DNA of 64,000 nt from contig CADBZY010000006.1 in NCBI GenBank assembly GCA_902799245.1, positions 49,141-113,140 on the forward strand, read 5' to 3'. Source of the DNA: an uncultured Ruminococcus sp. Lineage in GTDB: Bacteria; Bacillota; Clostridia; Oscillospirales; Acutalibacteraceae. The notes under the pieces are model-generated. The model was not told where the DNA came from. It searched no databases and saw nothing but the letters and a program-made list of their open reading frames with translations. Made by a program: the position numbers and the translations under genes. Below, in pieces: positions 17,302-26,072 of this stretch (position 1 is its first letter; every line of letters starts with the position of its first letter).

Positions 17302-17397
17302 TGTTAAAACACTCCTCAAAAAAATTTTAGCATTTCTCTCCATCGGGTAAACGAATGATTGACAGCATACAGCCGCAATATTCGCTGATTAAACTTG

Positions 17398-17426
17398 ATT
17401 ATACCACTTAATCGCCTGTTTTGCAA
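17398..17426 (-). promoter_or_regulatory. Sigma-A promoter of ilvE
   Basis: Minus-strand TTGCAA (17421-17426), 17 bp, TATAAT (17398-17403). The leader of about 90 nt is too short for a T-box and shows no leader peptide I could identify. Confidence 0.7.
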
Positions 17427-17551
17427 GTAATTTGTATAAATTATTCATAGCGCAACTATCAATTAGTGGTTGACAGAAGTGTTTGCTTTCACTCGCCAAA
17501 GGATAAAAATGAACTCTGGATACTGCGCTCAGCGTATTTCATCTCTCTGCC

Positions 17552-18058
17552 TCAGCAAAGTTCCAAGCCGGTAAGATCATCAGGCAGGTACAATTTAATC
17601 TGCTGGTCTGATACGTTATCAAATGCATCCGCAAAAACTAAGCCAAGCGCGTTGCCATTGGGATAGAGATCGCACAGCGGAACCAGTACGAAGGCGCGGC
17701 GCAGTATTCCCGGGTGCGGAAGGGTCAGCTCATCGGTCGTCAGGCAAATTCCTTCATACAGAAGAAGGTCAATGTCCACCGTACGGGGAGATTTGTAGCC
17801 GGGACGTGTCCTGCCGAGCGCTGATTCTATGCCGAGACAGGCGCCGAGAAGGGCATTGGGAGAGAGACGCGTCTCAATTTCAGCCGCGCAGTTGATGTAA
17901 GGCGGCTGCGGCTCGTTCACTTCCACCGCTTCGGTCAGGTAGTACCGAGAGACGCGAAGCAGACGTGTGCCGCAGAGGTTTGCAATGGCATGAAGCGCGG
18001 CACGTATATTGCCTAACGAATCGCCGATATTCCCTCCTAAACCTAAAATTGCCTTCAT
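17552..18058 (-). CDS. folK: 2-amino-4-hydroxy-6-hydroxymethyldihydropteridine pyrophosphokinase
   Basis: A 168-aa HPPK enzyme, transferring pyrophosphate from ATP to 6-hydroxymethyl-dihydropterin in folate synthesis. It begins with the typical LGLGGNIGDSLGNI and carries the signature region RTRPGYKSPRTVDIDLLLY and LPHPGILRRAFVLVPL. It overlaps folB by 4 bp (ATGA), so the two consecutive pathway enzymes are translationally coupled. The other folate genes (folE, folP) are not in this window. Confidence 0.93.
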   Translation of the reverse strand: MKAILGLGGNIGDSLGNIRAALHAIANLCGTRLLRVSRYYLTEAVEVNEPQPPYINCAAEIETRLSPNALLGACLGIESALGRTRPGYKSPRTVDIDLLLYEGICLTTDELTLPHPGILRRAFVLVPLCDLYPNGNALGLVFADAFDNVSDQQIKLYLPDDLTGLELC

Positions 18059-18429
18059 ATGATACTCTTCCTTTCCCTGCGAATAGTGACGGCGGCATAT
18101 TGGATGTCACATTTGACCGGCGCGTGCGGCTTCTTCAATGTGACTTCTACTTCGCTCACCCTGTCGAATTGCTTCAGTATGGATTCGCACACCACCTGCG
18201 CGGCGCGCTCAATCAGGTCATAGGTGTTTTCTGTCATCGCCCTGTAGGCGCAGTTGCACACCTCGTCGTAATTGACCGCTTCATCCAGACTGTCGAGCAG
18301 GCAAGCCATAATATAGTCGCCGTAAAGCTCGATATCCAGATAAAAATACTGCCCGTTGCGCTTTTCCTCCGGCAGCACACCGTGATAAGCGTAGACCTTT
18401 AAATTTTTGATTGATATGCGATCCAGCAT
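18055..18429 (-). CDS. folB: Dihydroneopterin aldolase
   Basis: A 124-aa enzyme converting dihydroneopterin to 6-hydroxymethyl-dihydropterin, the substrate of FolK encoded just downstream. Hallmarks: DRISIKNLKVYAYHGVLPEEK at the N-terminus with the conserved Tyr-His-Gly-Val, NYDEVCN, and the catalytic-region LIERAAQVV. Length matches the family. The upstream spacer is occupied by a dispersed repeat element. Confidence 0.92.
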   Translation of the reverse strand: MLDRISIKNLKVYAYHGVLPEEKRNGQYFYLDIELYGDYIMACLLDSLDEAVNYDEVCNCAYRAMTENTYDLIERAAQVVCESILKQFDRVSEVEVTLKKPHAPVKCDIQYAAVTIRRERKSII

Positions 18430-18462
18430 TTTTATTTGACTCCTTTGAAATGTACAAAATTA

Positions 18463-18770
18463 GTTTGTAAAAGTGTAAGAATAGCGTAAATCGGGAATTG
18501 GCTCATTTGAATTTACAGTTTTTTCTCCGATTGGGGACAAGGGATTATTCATTTTTTTTCTTTATAGGTTGCGCCCGGGGTGTTTTTTCATCCAATGTTA
18601 TTGCAGCGATGGGCTCTGCCCCTCGTTGGCAGCTTTGCTGCCAACATTCCCCGGCAGGGCACCTGCCCTGCACCCGCCAGGGAGCCTTGCCCCCTGGCCC
18701 CCACGCTCGCATTCGCTCGCTAGTTATGGCGCTGCGCGCTATTCTTTTTTCTTTTTTACTTTTACAATCT
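18463..18770. repeat. Dispersed intergenic element, copy 1 (MITE-like)
   Basis: An approximately 308-bp element with short terminal inverted repeats (GTAAAAG on the left, CTTTTACAATC on the right), no coding capacity, and internal stem-loops: TTGGCAGC/GCTGCCAA, GCAGGGCA/TGCCCTGC and CCAGGG/CCCTGG. Related copies lie at 26073 and, inverted, at 54708. Perfect 13-bp direct repeats AAATGTACAAAAT flank it at 18448-18460 and 18771-18783, as expected for a target duplication. It occupies the spacer between the GH13 gene and folB. Confidence 0.75.
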
Positions 18771-18838
18771 AAATGTACAAAATATTAAATCGCCGCAGGA
18801 CTTCGTCAAAAGACCGTCCTGCGGCATAATTGAAAAGA

Positions 18839-20623
18839 TTACCAGCGAACGATGACAACGCCGTTCGGATGCAGCCAGCCGTTGTCGTAGAGATTGGCAA
18901 AGAAGATCTCCTTGCCCTCCATGTACGGCGTCTGCACGCTCACGTCGGAGCAGTTGAGAATGATTTTCAGCTGATGATTCTCACAGTCGAGCTTGAGATA
19001 TTCGATCACGCGGTCGTTGGGAATTTCATTCGGGAAATGGAAGTTGCGGCTGCGGAAGAGCGGTTCGTTTTTGCGCAGCCAGATAAGCCGCTTGACCATG
19101 TTGATGCGGTCGGTGAACCAGCCGGCGTCAATCTTGTCCCACGGCATGCAGCGGCGGCAGTCGGGGTCTCCCCCGCCGTCCATGCCGATCTCCGTGCCGT
19201 AATAAATGCAGGGGCTTCCCGGCATGGTGAATATGACGGCAAGCTGCTGGTATACCAGATCCATATTGCAGTGGTTGCGGCGGAACACTCTGTCCGTGTC
19301 GTGCGAATCCAGCAGATTGAAAAGCACGTCGTTGGTATGCTGCATATACATGGTGTAGCAGCGGTTGACCATATATTCAAAATCGCGTTTTTTGCGGGAA
19401 CGGTCAATCCAGAAATCCGTTATACTGTGGGAGAGCGGATAATTCATCACCGAATCGAATTCGTCGCCGCGCAGCCACGGCATGGCGTTGTGCCAGATCT
19501 CGCCCAAAATGTAGAAATTCGGGTCAATCTTTTTGAGGGTATAGCGCAGCGTCTTACAGAACTGATGGGATATTTCGTTTGCCACGTCAAGACGGATGCC
19601 GTCGATGTGGTACTCCTTTGCCCAGTATTCAATCACACCGACAAGGTATTCCACCAACTCGGGATTATTGGTGTTGAGCTTGGGCATATTGGAAAAGAAG
19701 CCGAAGGAATAGAATTTGCCGTCGCGGGTGTCCCAGCGATCTCTGTCGATCGGCCACTGATTGATCATGAACCAGTTGTAGTACTTTGACTCGGGGCCAT
19801 GCTCCAGCACGTCCTGCCACGGGCCGAAAAATTCGCCGCAGTGGTTGAAAACGCCGTCCAGCATAATCCGGATGCCGCGCTCATGCGCCTTCTCCACCAG
19901 CTCGCGGAAGGTTTCTTCGTCCCCGAAATTATGGTCGATTTTCATGTAGTCGGTGGTGTTGTATTTGTGCGTCGACGGAGCCTCGAATATCGGGGTAACA
20001 TAGATGCCGGTGATACCCAGATCGGCGAGGTAATCGAGTCGGTTGATGATGCCCTGCAGGTCGCCGCCGTAGAACTGCTCATTATTCACAGGGGTGGTAT
20101 CGTCCGCCCACGGAAGGGTTCCCTCGGGGTTGATCTCGGGGTTGCCGTTGCAGAAGCGCTCGGGAAATATCTGGTACCACACCGCGTCGTTGACCCACTT
20201 CGGCGTGTAATTGATGTCGGAAGGATTCATCCACGGGAAGGTGAAGCACTGCATCATCTTGCCCTCCAGATGTACCTGCTCGTCGCTGAGCACGCCATCC
20301 TCGAAGTAGTACCATGTCTCGCGTTCTCCGCCGTATTCCTCGCGGCTGACCAGCTCAAAGAAGTAGCGGCAGCGCTTGTACTGCGGCACGATGGTGGTCG
20401 TCCACCAGAGCTGATGTGCCAGACGTTTTTTGAAGTACACCGGGAGACGCACGCCCTCCCAGTTATTCTGCGCACCGAGAATGCCGGTTGCGAAGGGGTC
20501 GCCGTAGTGGATATAGACTTCTTCCACATCGTAGCCGGTCTTTAAGTTGACAATCAGCTCATTATTATTATTCATATAACAATAATTGTCACTTGCGATA
20601 TGATAGACCGCTTCAAATTTCAT
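18839..20623 (-). CDS. GH13 alpha-glucan hydrolase (cyclomaltodextrinase/neopullulanase type)
   Basis: A 594-aa cytoplasmic enzyme (no signal peptide). An N-terminal CBM34-like domain (about 1-120) is followed by the (beta/alpha)8 barrel with the four GH13 regions: DGVFNH, GIRLDVANE (nucleophile D346), GEIWH (acid/base E375) and SHDTDR (D442). The architecture fits the GH13_20 group, which cleaves cyclodextrins, pullulan or maltodextrins. The ATG at 20623 is preferred to a GTG at 20632 that sits too close to AAAGGA. It may degrade oligosaccharides imported by a CUT1 system like the one at 11.6 kb, but this is inference. Confidence 0.9.
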   Translation of the reverse strand: MKFEAVYHIASDNYCYMNNNNELIVNLKTGYDVEEVYIHYGDPFATGILGAQNNWEGVRLPVYFKKRLAHQLWWTTTIVPQYKRCRYFFELVSREEYGGERETWYYFEDGVLSDEQVHLEGKMMQCFTFPWMNPSDINYTPKWVNDAVWYQIFPERFCNGNPEINPEGTLPWADDTTPVNNEQFYGGDLQGIINRLDYLADLGITGIYVTPIFEAPSTHKYNTTDYMKIDHNFGDEETFRELVEKAHERGIRIMLDGVFNHCGEFFGPWQDVLEHGPESKYYNWFMINQWPIDRDRWDTRDGKFYSFGFFSNMPKLNTNNPELVEYLVGVIEYWAKEYHIDGIRLDVANEISHQFCKTLRYTLKKIDPNFYILGEIWHNAMPWLRGDEFDSVMNYPLSHSITDFWIDRSRKKRDFEYMVNRCYTMYMQHTNDVLFNLLDSHDTDRVFRRNHCNMDLVYQQLAVIFTMPGSPCIYYGTEIGMDGGGDPDCRRCMPWDKIDAGWFTDRINMVKRLIWLRKNEPLFRSRNFHFPNEIPNDRVIEYLKLDCENHQLKIILNCSDVSVQTPYMEGKEIFFANLYDNGWLHPNGVVIVRW

Positions 20624-20666
20624 GTCGGGCACTGTCCTTTCCGTATTAATGATAGTTCTTTATATT

Positions 20667-20695
20667 CATTATACAGGACAGCGGAAAAAAAATCA
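20667..20695 (-). promoter_or_regulatory. Sigma-A promoter of the GH13 gene
   Basis: Minus-strand TTGATT (20690-20695), 17 bp, TATAAT (20667-20672), about 40 bp upstream of the start. Confidence 0.7.
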
Positions 20696-20763
20696 ACCCA
20701 TATACTCCCACGGTGCGGAAATATATGGGTAAATTTATGTGATGATTTTTATGGCAATATGCA

Positions 20764-21297
20764 TTACTGAATGGTGACTTCGACCTTTTCTTCGCCTGTC
20801 CGCTGCTGCGCAGGCTGCTTGGCCGATTGCTCGGATTCCAGCTCGGCGATGCGCTTTTTCAGCTCATCTATCTCATGCTTCTGCAGCGAAACCACAGACC
20901 CCAGTTCCACAACCTTGGACATGATCGCTGAGATCTGACACATCTGCTTGAATGCGAGATAATAGAGCAGCGCTATAAACGGCACCGTGACAACCAGCGC
21001 GTAACCGAAAGCAAGATGGGTCAGATCGGCAACGTAATAGGTCAGCTCCGGCCACATGCCATAGACAAACAGCAGAAATGCGGGGAGCGTCCACAGCAAA
21101 AACGCGGATTCTTTAATCTGACTTTTGAGCATACGCTTAAAAAGGAACCAAATCGCCAATATGCTGATAGTCACCATGGCAATTCTGACAGCCGAATTCA
21201 TGCCTATCTCGGTATGGCTGAGATTGCGAAGCGCCGCTGTCAGCCATTCTCTGATGGAGTCAAGTATTTTTGCAAAAAAATTCTCCGAACCACTCAT
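20764..21297 (-). CDS. DUF2304-like membrane protein with C-terminal coiled coil
   Basis: A 177-aa protein. An amphipathic N-terminus is followed by three membrane helices (about 38-56, 66-84 and 92-117), then a heptad-rich coiled coil (KHEIDELKKRIAELESE) and a charged tail. This matches the DUF2304 layout, often found near glycosyltransferases, though none is adjacent here. The ATG at 21297 is chosen because the promoter at 21335-21363 lies between it and a longer in-frame start at 21420. Confidence 0.65.
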   Translation of the reverse strand: MSGSENFFAKILDSIREWLTAALRNLSHTEIGMNSAVRIAMVTISILAIWFLFKRMLKSQIKESAFLLWTLPAFLLFVYGMWPELTYYVADLTHLAFGYALVVTVPFIALLYYLAFKQMCQISAIMSKVVELGSVVSLQKHEIDELKKRIAELESEQSAKQPAQQRTGEEKVEVTIQ

Positions 21298-21334
21298 TAC
21301 GATCACCGTATTAAATAATAATAGTCTTTCCGTA

Positions 21335-21363
21335 ATTATAGCACATTTTTTTAGGAATGACAA
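21335..21363 (-). promoter_or_regulatory. Sigma-A promoter of the DUF2304 gene
   Basis: Minus-strand TTGTCA (21358-21363), 17 bp, TATAAT (21335-21340). It excludes the upstream start codon at 21420. Confidence 0.75.
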
Positions 21364-21509
21364 TATAATTATAGAAAAAAGAAAGTGTTTTTTGTCCGAA
21401 AGTTGATGTATTCTTTTCAAAATATGCTAAATCAATTTAATAAAGTGGAAAAAACGCCCGATTTATAAAAAATTTACAAATAGTAATTTGTAAATATGTT
21501 AAATAATGC

Positions 21510-21538
21510 TTGAATTACTGTTGAAAACTGTGTATAAT
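21510..21538 (+). promoter_or_regulatory. Sigma-A promoter of the PAS/GGDEF gene
   Basis: TTGAAT (21510-21515), 17 bp, TATAAT (21533-21538), about 105 bp before the ATG. Confidence 0.7.
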
Positions 21539-21645
21539 TAAATTGGGATTATGATACAATTGTGTTAGTATATTCTGATGGATGACCGCACGACATTTGT
21601 CATTCGCTGTCATCATCATGCCATTAAACAACAGGAGGTGATCTG

Positions 21646-23994
21646 ATGAATTCGCAAGGCTTTGTTTCGACAAACGCAAACTGCGGCTTTTTCGACCTTT
21701 ATTCGAAGGAAGCCCTTGAAATAGTCAATCCGGGAAAAAATCTCAGCCGCATTCTCGGCCTCAATCCCGAGGAGAGCGCCGAAGGATTGAGCTATATCGA
21801 CCTGGTCTGTCCCGAGGACAGAGAACAGGTTGCAGCAGAGCTGCGCGAGGTCTTTGACGAGGGCACGCAGATTCAACGCCCCGGCAGATGCATCAGGCAC
21901 CGTCTTATTCAGCCCGACGAAAATGTCATTACCGTTTCGCTGACCTTCGGGTATGACCCAAAGGGTTATCTTGTGTGCTCGATTATTCGTCTGTACAATG
22001 ACATAGGCAGCGACAACGAAACCAAATACCGCTCCAACAGCGTCCTGGAATCATTTGCCATCAGCATGGCGGTTGTCTTCATCACCAGGGACGGCCAGAT
22101 CGCTGTAAAATACGCAAATGACGATTTCTACCGTATGATAGGCTGGAACAGACTGGAATTCAAGGACTTTTTCAACGAGTATCTCGGCGACAACATCATT
22201 CATCCCGACGATTTCGAAAGATTCCGCACGACATTGACATCCTTGGGCGATGAATGCCGGGAGTGTGTATTTGAAACACGCGTGCTCAACATGAGCGGAA
22301 AGGTCACAGTGAACGAGGTTCGTACCCGCTTTTTGGAAAAGGAAAATGAACACGCGCTCATTACTCTCATATTTGCCGACATCACCGAACGCAAGCGGCT
22401 GCGAAGAGAACTGGTAATCAAAAACGAGCGATTCAACATCATCCAGCAGCATTCGGAACAGACGATATTTGACTACGATACCGAAAAGGACGTCTGTGTT
22501 CTGTCCGGCAATATGGCAAGAATAGAAAAATACCTCTCGGTATACAACTACAACCGCCGTACCAATGAAGTGGAAATCGAAGATTTCTTCAACGGTCAGT
22601 TCGCGTTAAACATCATGAGCAAGAGCGACTACCGTATGCTGTGCGAATACTTTGCGGACTCCATCGTGAGCGGAGAAGAAAATGAATTTGATTTTCAGGC
22701 ATGTGCAATCGGTCAGATGTCCGGCACATGGTTCAGGTGCTCCTACAGTGCCGTCAAGGATGATTTGGGCAATGTAGTACGGTTAGTCGGCAGGATTAAA
22801 AACGTCGACAAGCAGAAAAAGGCGGAACAGCTCATCGAAAGACGCATGAAATCCGATATGCTTACCGGACTGCTCAACAAGGAAACCGCCAAAGCGCAGA
22901 TACGTGAATTCTTGACTTCTCACAGCAATGCTCATTCAGACGGTGAAAAATATCATGTGCTGATGATCATTGACCTCGACAACTTCCATCTGATCAACGA
23001 ATGCTTCGGACACACCTTCGGCGACAACGTGCTGAAGGAATTTGCCTCCGACATAAAATCGTCTTTCCGCGATACAGATATTGTTTCACGTCTGGTAGGC
23101 GACAGATTCATGGTTCTGATGAAGGACGTCACCCATAAATTCGCAGTCAAAAAAGCAGGCAGACTTTGCCGCAGCATGGTCAAAAGCTACGGTGTGCAAA
23201 ATACCATTGTGATAAGCTGCAGCATTGGCGTCGCCTTCTTCGGAAAAGACGCTTCCGACTTTGACCAGCTGTATCAGTTCGCCGACCGCGCGGCATACGA
23301 GGCGAAAAAGAACGGAAAAAACGCCTATTGCATATACGACAGTGAGCTGCAAATGGATTACAGCCTTGTCAAGGAAATCAGCCAGAGCGGAACGGCAGAT
23401 AATACGCAGTCCGGCTCTGAAATATCCGAGATAGATTCCAATATCATTGACATAGCCTTTTCTCTGCTCGCCACGTCCAATGACATTTACGGCACACTGG
23501 AGATATTGCTGCGAACAGTGGGAAGAAAGTACAATCTCAGCGCGGTTTCGCTTTACATCAAGGGATATAATGAGGGCGAAAAGCTCAAAACGGTATGTCG
23601 CTGGATCAGCAACCGCAATCTGCCCACGCGCGACGGGCGCTCGCCGCTCGTAACCCACCATGTAGACCTTGACGCGGAGCTTGGCAGTTCGGGAATAAGG
23701 TGCATTTCCGACGTAAGCACAAGCAATCTGCACCCTGTTCTGAAAAAACTGCTTAATGACGACGGCATGAGCTCGCTTGTTATGTGCGCGCTGGAAGGAC
23801 GCTCCGGCGAAACCTTCGGATACACCGTATTCACTCAGTTTGAGCGCAAACGCAAATGGAGCCACAAGGAATACAACACCTTTAAATATCTCGCAAAAAT
23901 CCTCTCCGTCGCTCTCTCGGAAAAATACGCCGAACGCTCGATCATCGCAAAGGGCGTCGAGGATCTGCCTCCAAAAATCGAAGAAGAAGGATAA
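21646..23994 (+). CDS. Multi-PAS protein with degenerate GGDEF and C-terminal GAF-like domain
   Basis: A 782-aa soluble signalling protein. Two or three PAS-like domains fill about residues 1-390 (for example FADITERKRLRRE closes one), a GGDEF-fold domain spans about 400-560 (LTGLLNKETA start, IDLDNFHLINE), and a GAF-like region lies at about 600-770. The active-site motif reads VGDRF (484-488) instead of GGDEF, so diguanylate cyclase activity is unlikely. The inhibitory-site RxxD is intact (R475, D478), which in such proteins can make them c-di-GMP receptors. No EAL or HD-GYP domain. AGGAGGTG precedes the ATG. Monocistronic. Confidence 0.85.
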   Translation: MNSQGFVSTNANCGFFDLYSKEALEIVNPGKNLSRILGLNPEESAEGLSYIDLVCPEDREQVAAELREVFDEGTQIQRPGRCIRHRLIQPDENVITVSLTFGYDPKGYLVCSIIRLYNDIGSDNETKYRSNSVLESFAISMAVVFITRDGQIAVKYANDDFYRMIGWNRLEFKDFFNEYLGDNIIHPDDFERFRTTLTSLGDECRECVFETRVLNMSGKVTVNEVRTRFLEKENEHALITLIFADITERKRLRRELVIKNERFNIIQQHSEQTIFDYDTEKDVCVLSGNMARIEKYLSVYNYNRRTNEVEIEDFFNGQFALNIMSKSDYRMLCEYFADSIVSGEENEFDFQACAIGQMSGTWFRCSYSAVKDDLGNVVRLVGRIKNVDKQKKAEQLIERRMKSDMLTGLLNKETAKAQIREFLTSHSNAHSDGEKYHVLMIIDLDNFHLINECFGHTFGDNVLKEFASDIKSSFRDTDIVSRLVGDRFMVLMKDVTHKFAVKKAGRLCRSMVKSYGVQNTIVISCSIGVAFFGKDASDFDQLYQFADRAAYEAKKNGKNAYCIYDSELQMDYSLVKEISQSGTADNTQSGSEISEIDSNIIDIAFSLLATSNDIYGTLEILLRTVGRKYNLSAVSLYIKGYNEGEKLKTVCRWISNRNLPTRDGRSPLVTHHVDLDAELGSSGIRCISDVSTSNLHPVLKKLLNDDGMSSLVMCALEGRSGETFGYTVFTQFERKRKWSHKEYNTFKYLAKILSVALSEKYAERSIIAKGVEDLPPKIEEEG

Positions 23995-24011
23995 TCGGCA
24001 TAGGTTCACCT

Positions 24012-24055
24012 GCGGAGTGTTTTTTTCAAAACAGAAACACTCCGCGTTTGTTTTT
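24012..24055 (+). terminator. Terminator of the PAS/GGDEF gene
   Basis: GCGGAGTGTTT (24012-24022) pairs perfectly with AAACACTCCGC (24035-24045), followed by GTTTGTTTTT. Confidence 0.9.
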
Positions 24056-24060
24056 GCGCA

Positions 24061-24095
24061 ATTGTCAACCTTGCTTGCAAAAATAGGTTGACAAT
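24061..24095 (+). promoter_or_regulatory. BirA-type biotin operator upstream of bioY
   Basis: A perfect inverted repeat ATTGTCAACC (24061-24070), 15-bp spacer, GGTTGACAAT (24086-24095). Arm sequence and spacing match the known form of BirA operators in Firmicutes (TTGTnAACC-N14/15-GGTTnACAA). The right arm contains the -35 hexamer of the bioY promoter, so bound biotinyl-AMP-BirA would block RNA polymerase. Confidence 0.85.
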
Positions 24096-24116
24096 CATAG
24101 AAACCCGTGCTATAAT
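24088..24116 (+). promoter_or_regulatory. Sigma-A promoter of bioY
   Basis: TTGACA (24088-24093), 17 bp, TATAAT (24111-24116): full consensus, with the -35 inside the BirA-type operator. Confidence 0.85.
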
Positions 24117-24174
24117 CATTCTCTGAAAAAGGCAATATTTTTATGTTGCCACATCCAACGGAGGTAATGTACAA

Positions 24175-24744
24175 ATGAATCAAACCGAATCCATCAAAAA
24201 GAAAAAAATCTCGCTCACCACACACGATATTGCCATTATATCGCTTTCGACGGCTATCATCACGGTATGTGCGTGGATCTCGATACCCACCGCCGTCCCG
24301 TTTACGCTGCAAACCTTCGCCATATTCACTATCGCCGGTCTTTTCGGAATGAAGCGGTCTACTCTGTCTGTGATTGTTTATCTCCTGCTTGCCGCCATCG
24401 GTTTGCCTGTTCTGGCTGGATTTAAGGGCGGTTTTGACAAGATCATAGGGCCAACCGGCGGCTATTTGCTGGGTTTTGTCTTTATCGCGCTGATTGTCGG
24501 CTTTGCGTCTGACAAATTCGGAAGGAAAGTGATTCCGCTCGTGCTTTCCATGCTGCTCGGCCTTGTGGTCTGCTATGTCTTCGGCACGGCGTGGTTCATG
24601 CTGGTCTACACCCGCACAAGCGGAGCCGTGGGACTCGGCACCGTGCTCGGCTGGTGCGTGCTGCCGTTCATCATTCCCGACCTTGTGAAGCTCGCCTGCG
24701 CTGTTGTGCTTTCCAATCGTGTGGGTCGATATGTAAAACTGTAA
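24175..24744 (+). CDS. bioY: Biotin transporter substrate-binding subunit BioY
   Basis: A 189-aa S component of an ECF-type biotin importer, with about six helices and the family motifs AVPFTLQTFAIF and GPTGGYLLGF. It captures biotin and needs the shared EcfA/EcfT energy module, which is not encoded nearby. GGAGG precedes the ATG. Regulation by BirA is indicated by the operator immediately upstream, which in turn supports the biotin assignment. Confidence 0.93.
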   Translation: MNQTESIKKKKISLTTHDIAIISLSTAIITVCAWISIPTAVPFTLQTFAIFTIAGLFGMKRSTLSVIVYLLLAAIGLPVLAGFKGGFDKIIGPTGGYLLGFVFIALIVGFASDKFGRKVIPLVLSMLLGLVVCYVFGTAWFMLVYTRTSGAVGLGTVLGWCVLPFIIPDLVKLACAVVLSNRVGRYVKL

Positions 24745-24757
24745 TTGCAAAAAATGA

Positions 24758-24786
24758 TTGCGTTCCCTCGTGCGATGAAGTATAAT
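24758..24786 (+). promoter_or_regulatory. Sigma-A promoter of the phosphoesterase gene
   Basis: TTGCGT (24758-24763), 17 bp, TATAAT (24781-24786). Transcription would begin at about 24793, just before the ribosome binding site, supporting the ATG at 24809 over an upstream start at 24785. Confidence 0.7.
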
Positions 24787-24808
24787 GGCTATAGGGGGGG
24801 CGATATTG

Positions 24809-25519
24809 ATGATTTACGTTATGTCCGATCTTCACGGGGAATACGACAAATATCTCGCTATGCTCAAAAAGATAAAGTTCAGCGACGACGACGAGCTTTA
24901 CATTCTCGGAGACGTGGTTGACAGGGGACAAAAGCCTGTGGAAATTCTCCGTGACATGAGCATGAGACACAATGTATTTCCCATCATGGGCAATCACGAC
25001 AAGATGGCCATCGATGTGCTGAGCTGGCTGCTCGACGAGGTGAACGAGGCCAATCTCTATAAAAACATCAACAATGAATCCATGTACCGCCTCATGGTCT
25101 GGCGCATGAATGGCGCGCAGACCACTATCGACGGCTTTCAGCAGCTGCCGCAGAGCGAGCGCGAGGTGCTTTTGGATTACATGAAGGAATTTGCCCCTTA
25201 TGAAGTCGTAAAAGCCGGCGGAAAGACATTCATTCTGGTTCACGCGGGACTGGGAGATCCGGATCATTTTGACAGGAAAAAGCCCCTCGACCAATACAGC
25301 ATTCGCGAGCTTGCGTTTGTCCGTTTCGACTACGACAGGGAGTACTTCGGCGGGAACGTGTACATTATAACGGGACACACTTCGACTCTCACCATCACCC
25401 GCGAACCAGAAATATATCACAGCTGCAACAACATCTGCATCGACTGCGGCGCGGTTTTCGCAAGCGGAGCGCTGGCGTGTCTCTGCCTTGACAATATGAA
25501 GGAATACTATGTGTACTAA
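24809..25519 (+). CDS. Metallophosphoesterase, PPP/ApaH-like
   Basis: A 236-aa cytoplasmic phosphoesterase with the full metal-binding series of the PPP superfamily: DLHGEY near the N-terminus, GDVVDRG, GNHD, a downstream His in VHAGLGD and GHTS. Such enzymes are protein Ser/Thr phosphatases or dinucleoside polyphosphate hydrolases; the sequence does not decide. The ATG at 24809 has AGGGGGGG 8 bases upstream. Confidence 0.85.
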   Translation: MIYVMSDLHGEYDKYLAMLKKIKFSDDDELYILGDVVDRGQKPVEILRDMSMRHNVFPIMGNHDKMAIDVLSWLLDEVNEANLYKNINNESMYRLMVWRMNGAQTTIDGFQQLPQSEREVLLDYMKEFAPYEVVKAGGKTFILVHAGLGDPDHFDRKKPLDQYSIRELAFVRFDYDREYFGGNVYIITGHTSTLTITREPEIYHSCNNICIDCGAVFASGALACLCLDNMKEYYVY

Positions 25520-25520
25520 A

Positions 25521-25573
25521 AAACTTCGGTCATATTCCGGGCTGAAAAGCCTTTTGGAATGGACCGAAGTTTA
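25521..25573. terminator. Bidirectional terminator
   Basis: AAACTTCGGTC (25521-25531) pairs with GACCGAAGTTT (to 25572), with an inner partial stem; there is a T-run on the minus strand and TTTATTTCTT on the plus strand. It separates the convergent phosphoesterase and zinc-ribbon genes. Confidence 0.8.
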
Positions 25574-25583
25574 TTTCTTCATG

Positions 25584-26039
25584 TTATTTGTTTTTCGCGC
25601 CGATAAAAATCCTGATCTTAAAGCGGTGATCGCAGCGGGGACAGCGCACGGTGTGCTTTCCCTTCTGACGCGGCACACGGAGCGTCGCCTTGCACTTGGG
25701 ACACTTGACATATTTCTTATCCGGCTCCGGCTTTTGAATGTTGCCGAAGCTCATATTCTCAAAGGGATTGGTAACATTGGCGCTTCCGGCTCTGCCAAGC
25801 AAACGCAGAAAGGCCTGATTCTCACGGCTGCGCATTTCGATATTGGTGGAGAACACGCGGAAAAGCGAGTAAATCAGCACTACCCATGAAAGAACAAAGA
25901 ATATTCTCGCCCCTGTGCCTGAAAGCACCATATGCAGCACCATCGTTATGACAAACAAAATCATCAACGCCCAATGAAGCTGATCCGTACCGTAGCGTTT
26001 CTGCATGAAAAATTTCAATCTGAATAAGAATTTTCCCAT
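25584..26039 (-). CDS. Membrane protein with C-terminal zinc ribbon
   Basis: A 151-aa protein with two adjacent membrane helices (about 21-41 and 45-63), a linker, and a rubredoxin-like zinc ribbon: KCPKCKATLRVPR, then RCPRCDHRFK, giving four Cys in two CPxC knuckles. Ends with a basic tail. Function unknown; such proteins are common in Clostridia. Its upstream spacer contains copy 2 of the dispersed repeat. Confidence 0.7.
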   Translation of the reverse strand: MGKFLFRLKFFMQKRYGTDQLHWALMILFVITMVLHMVLSGTGARIFFVLSWVVLIYSLFRVFSTNIEMRSRENQAFLRLLGRAGSANVTNPFENMSFGNIQKPEPDKKYVKCPKCKATLRVPRQKGKHTVRCPRCDHRFKIRIFIGAKNK

Positions 26040-26072
26040 TTGTGATTTCTCCTTATTGAGGTATTTTTTGGT

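Noticed and set aside
18498..18788. Apparent 96-aa and 67-aa frames inside the dispersed element
   Set aside because: They are not conserved between copies and fall entirely in repeat DNA with hairpins.
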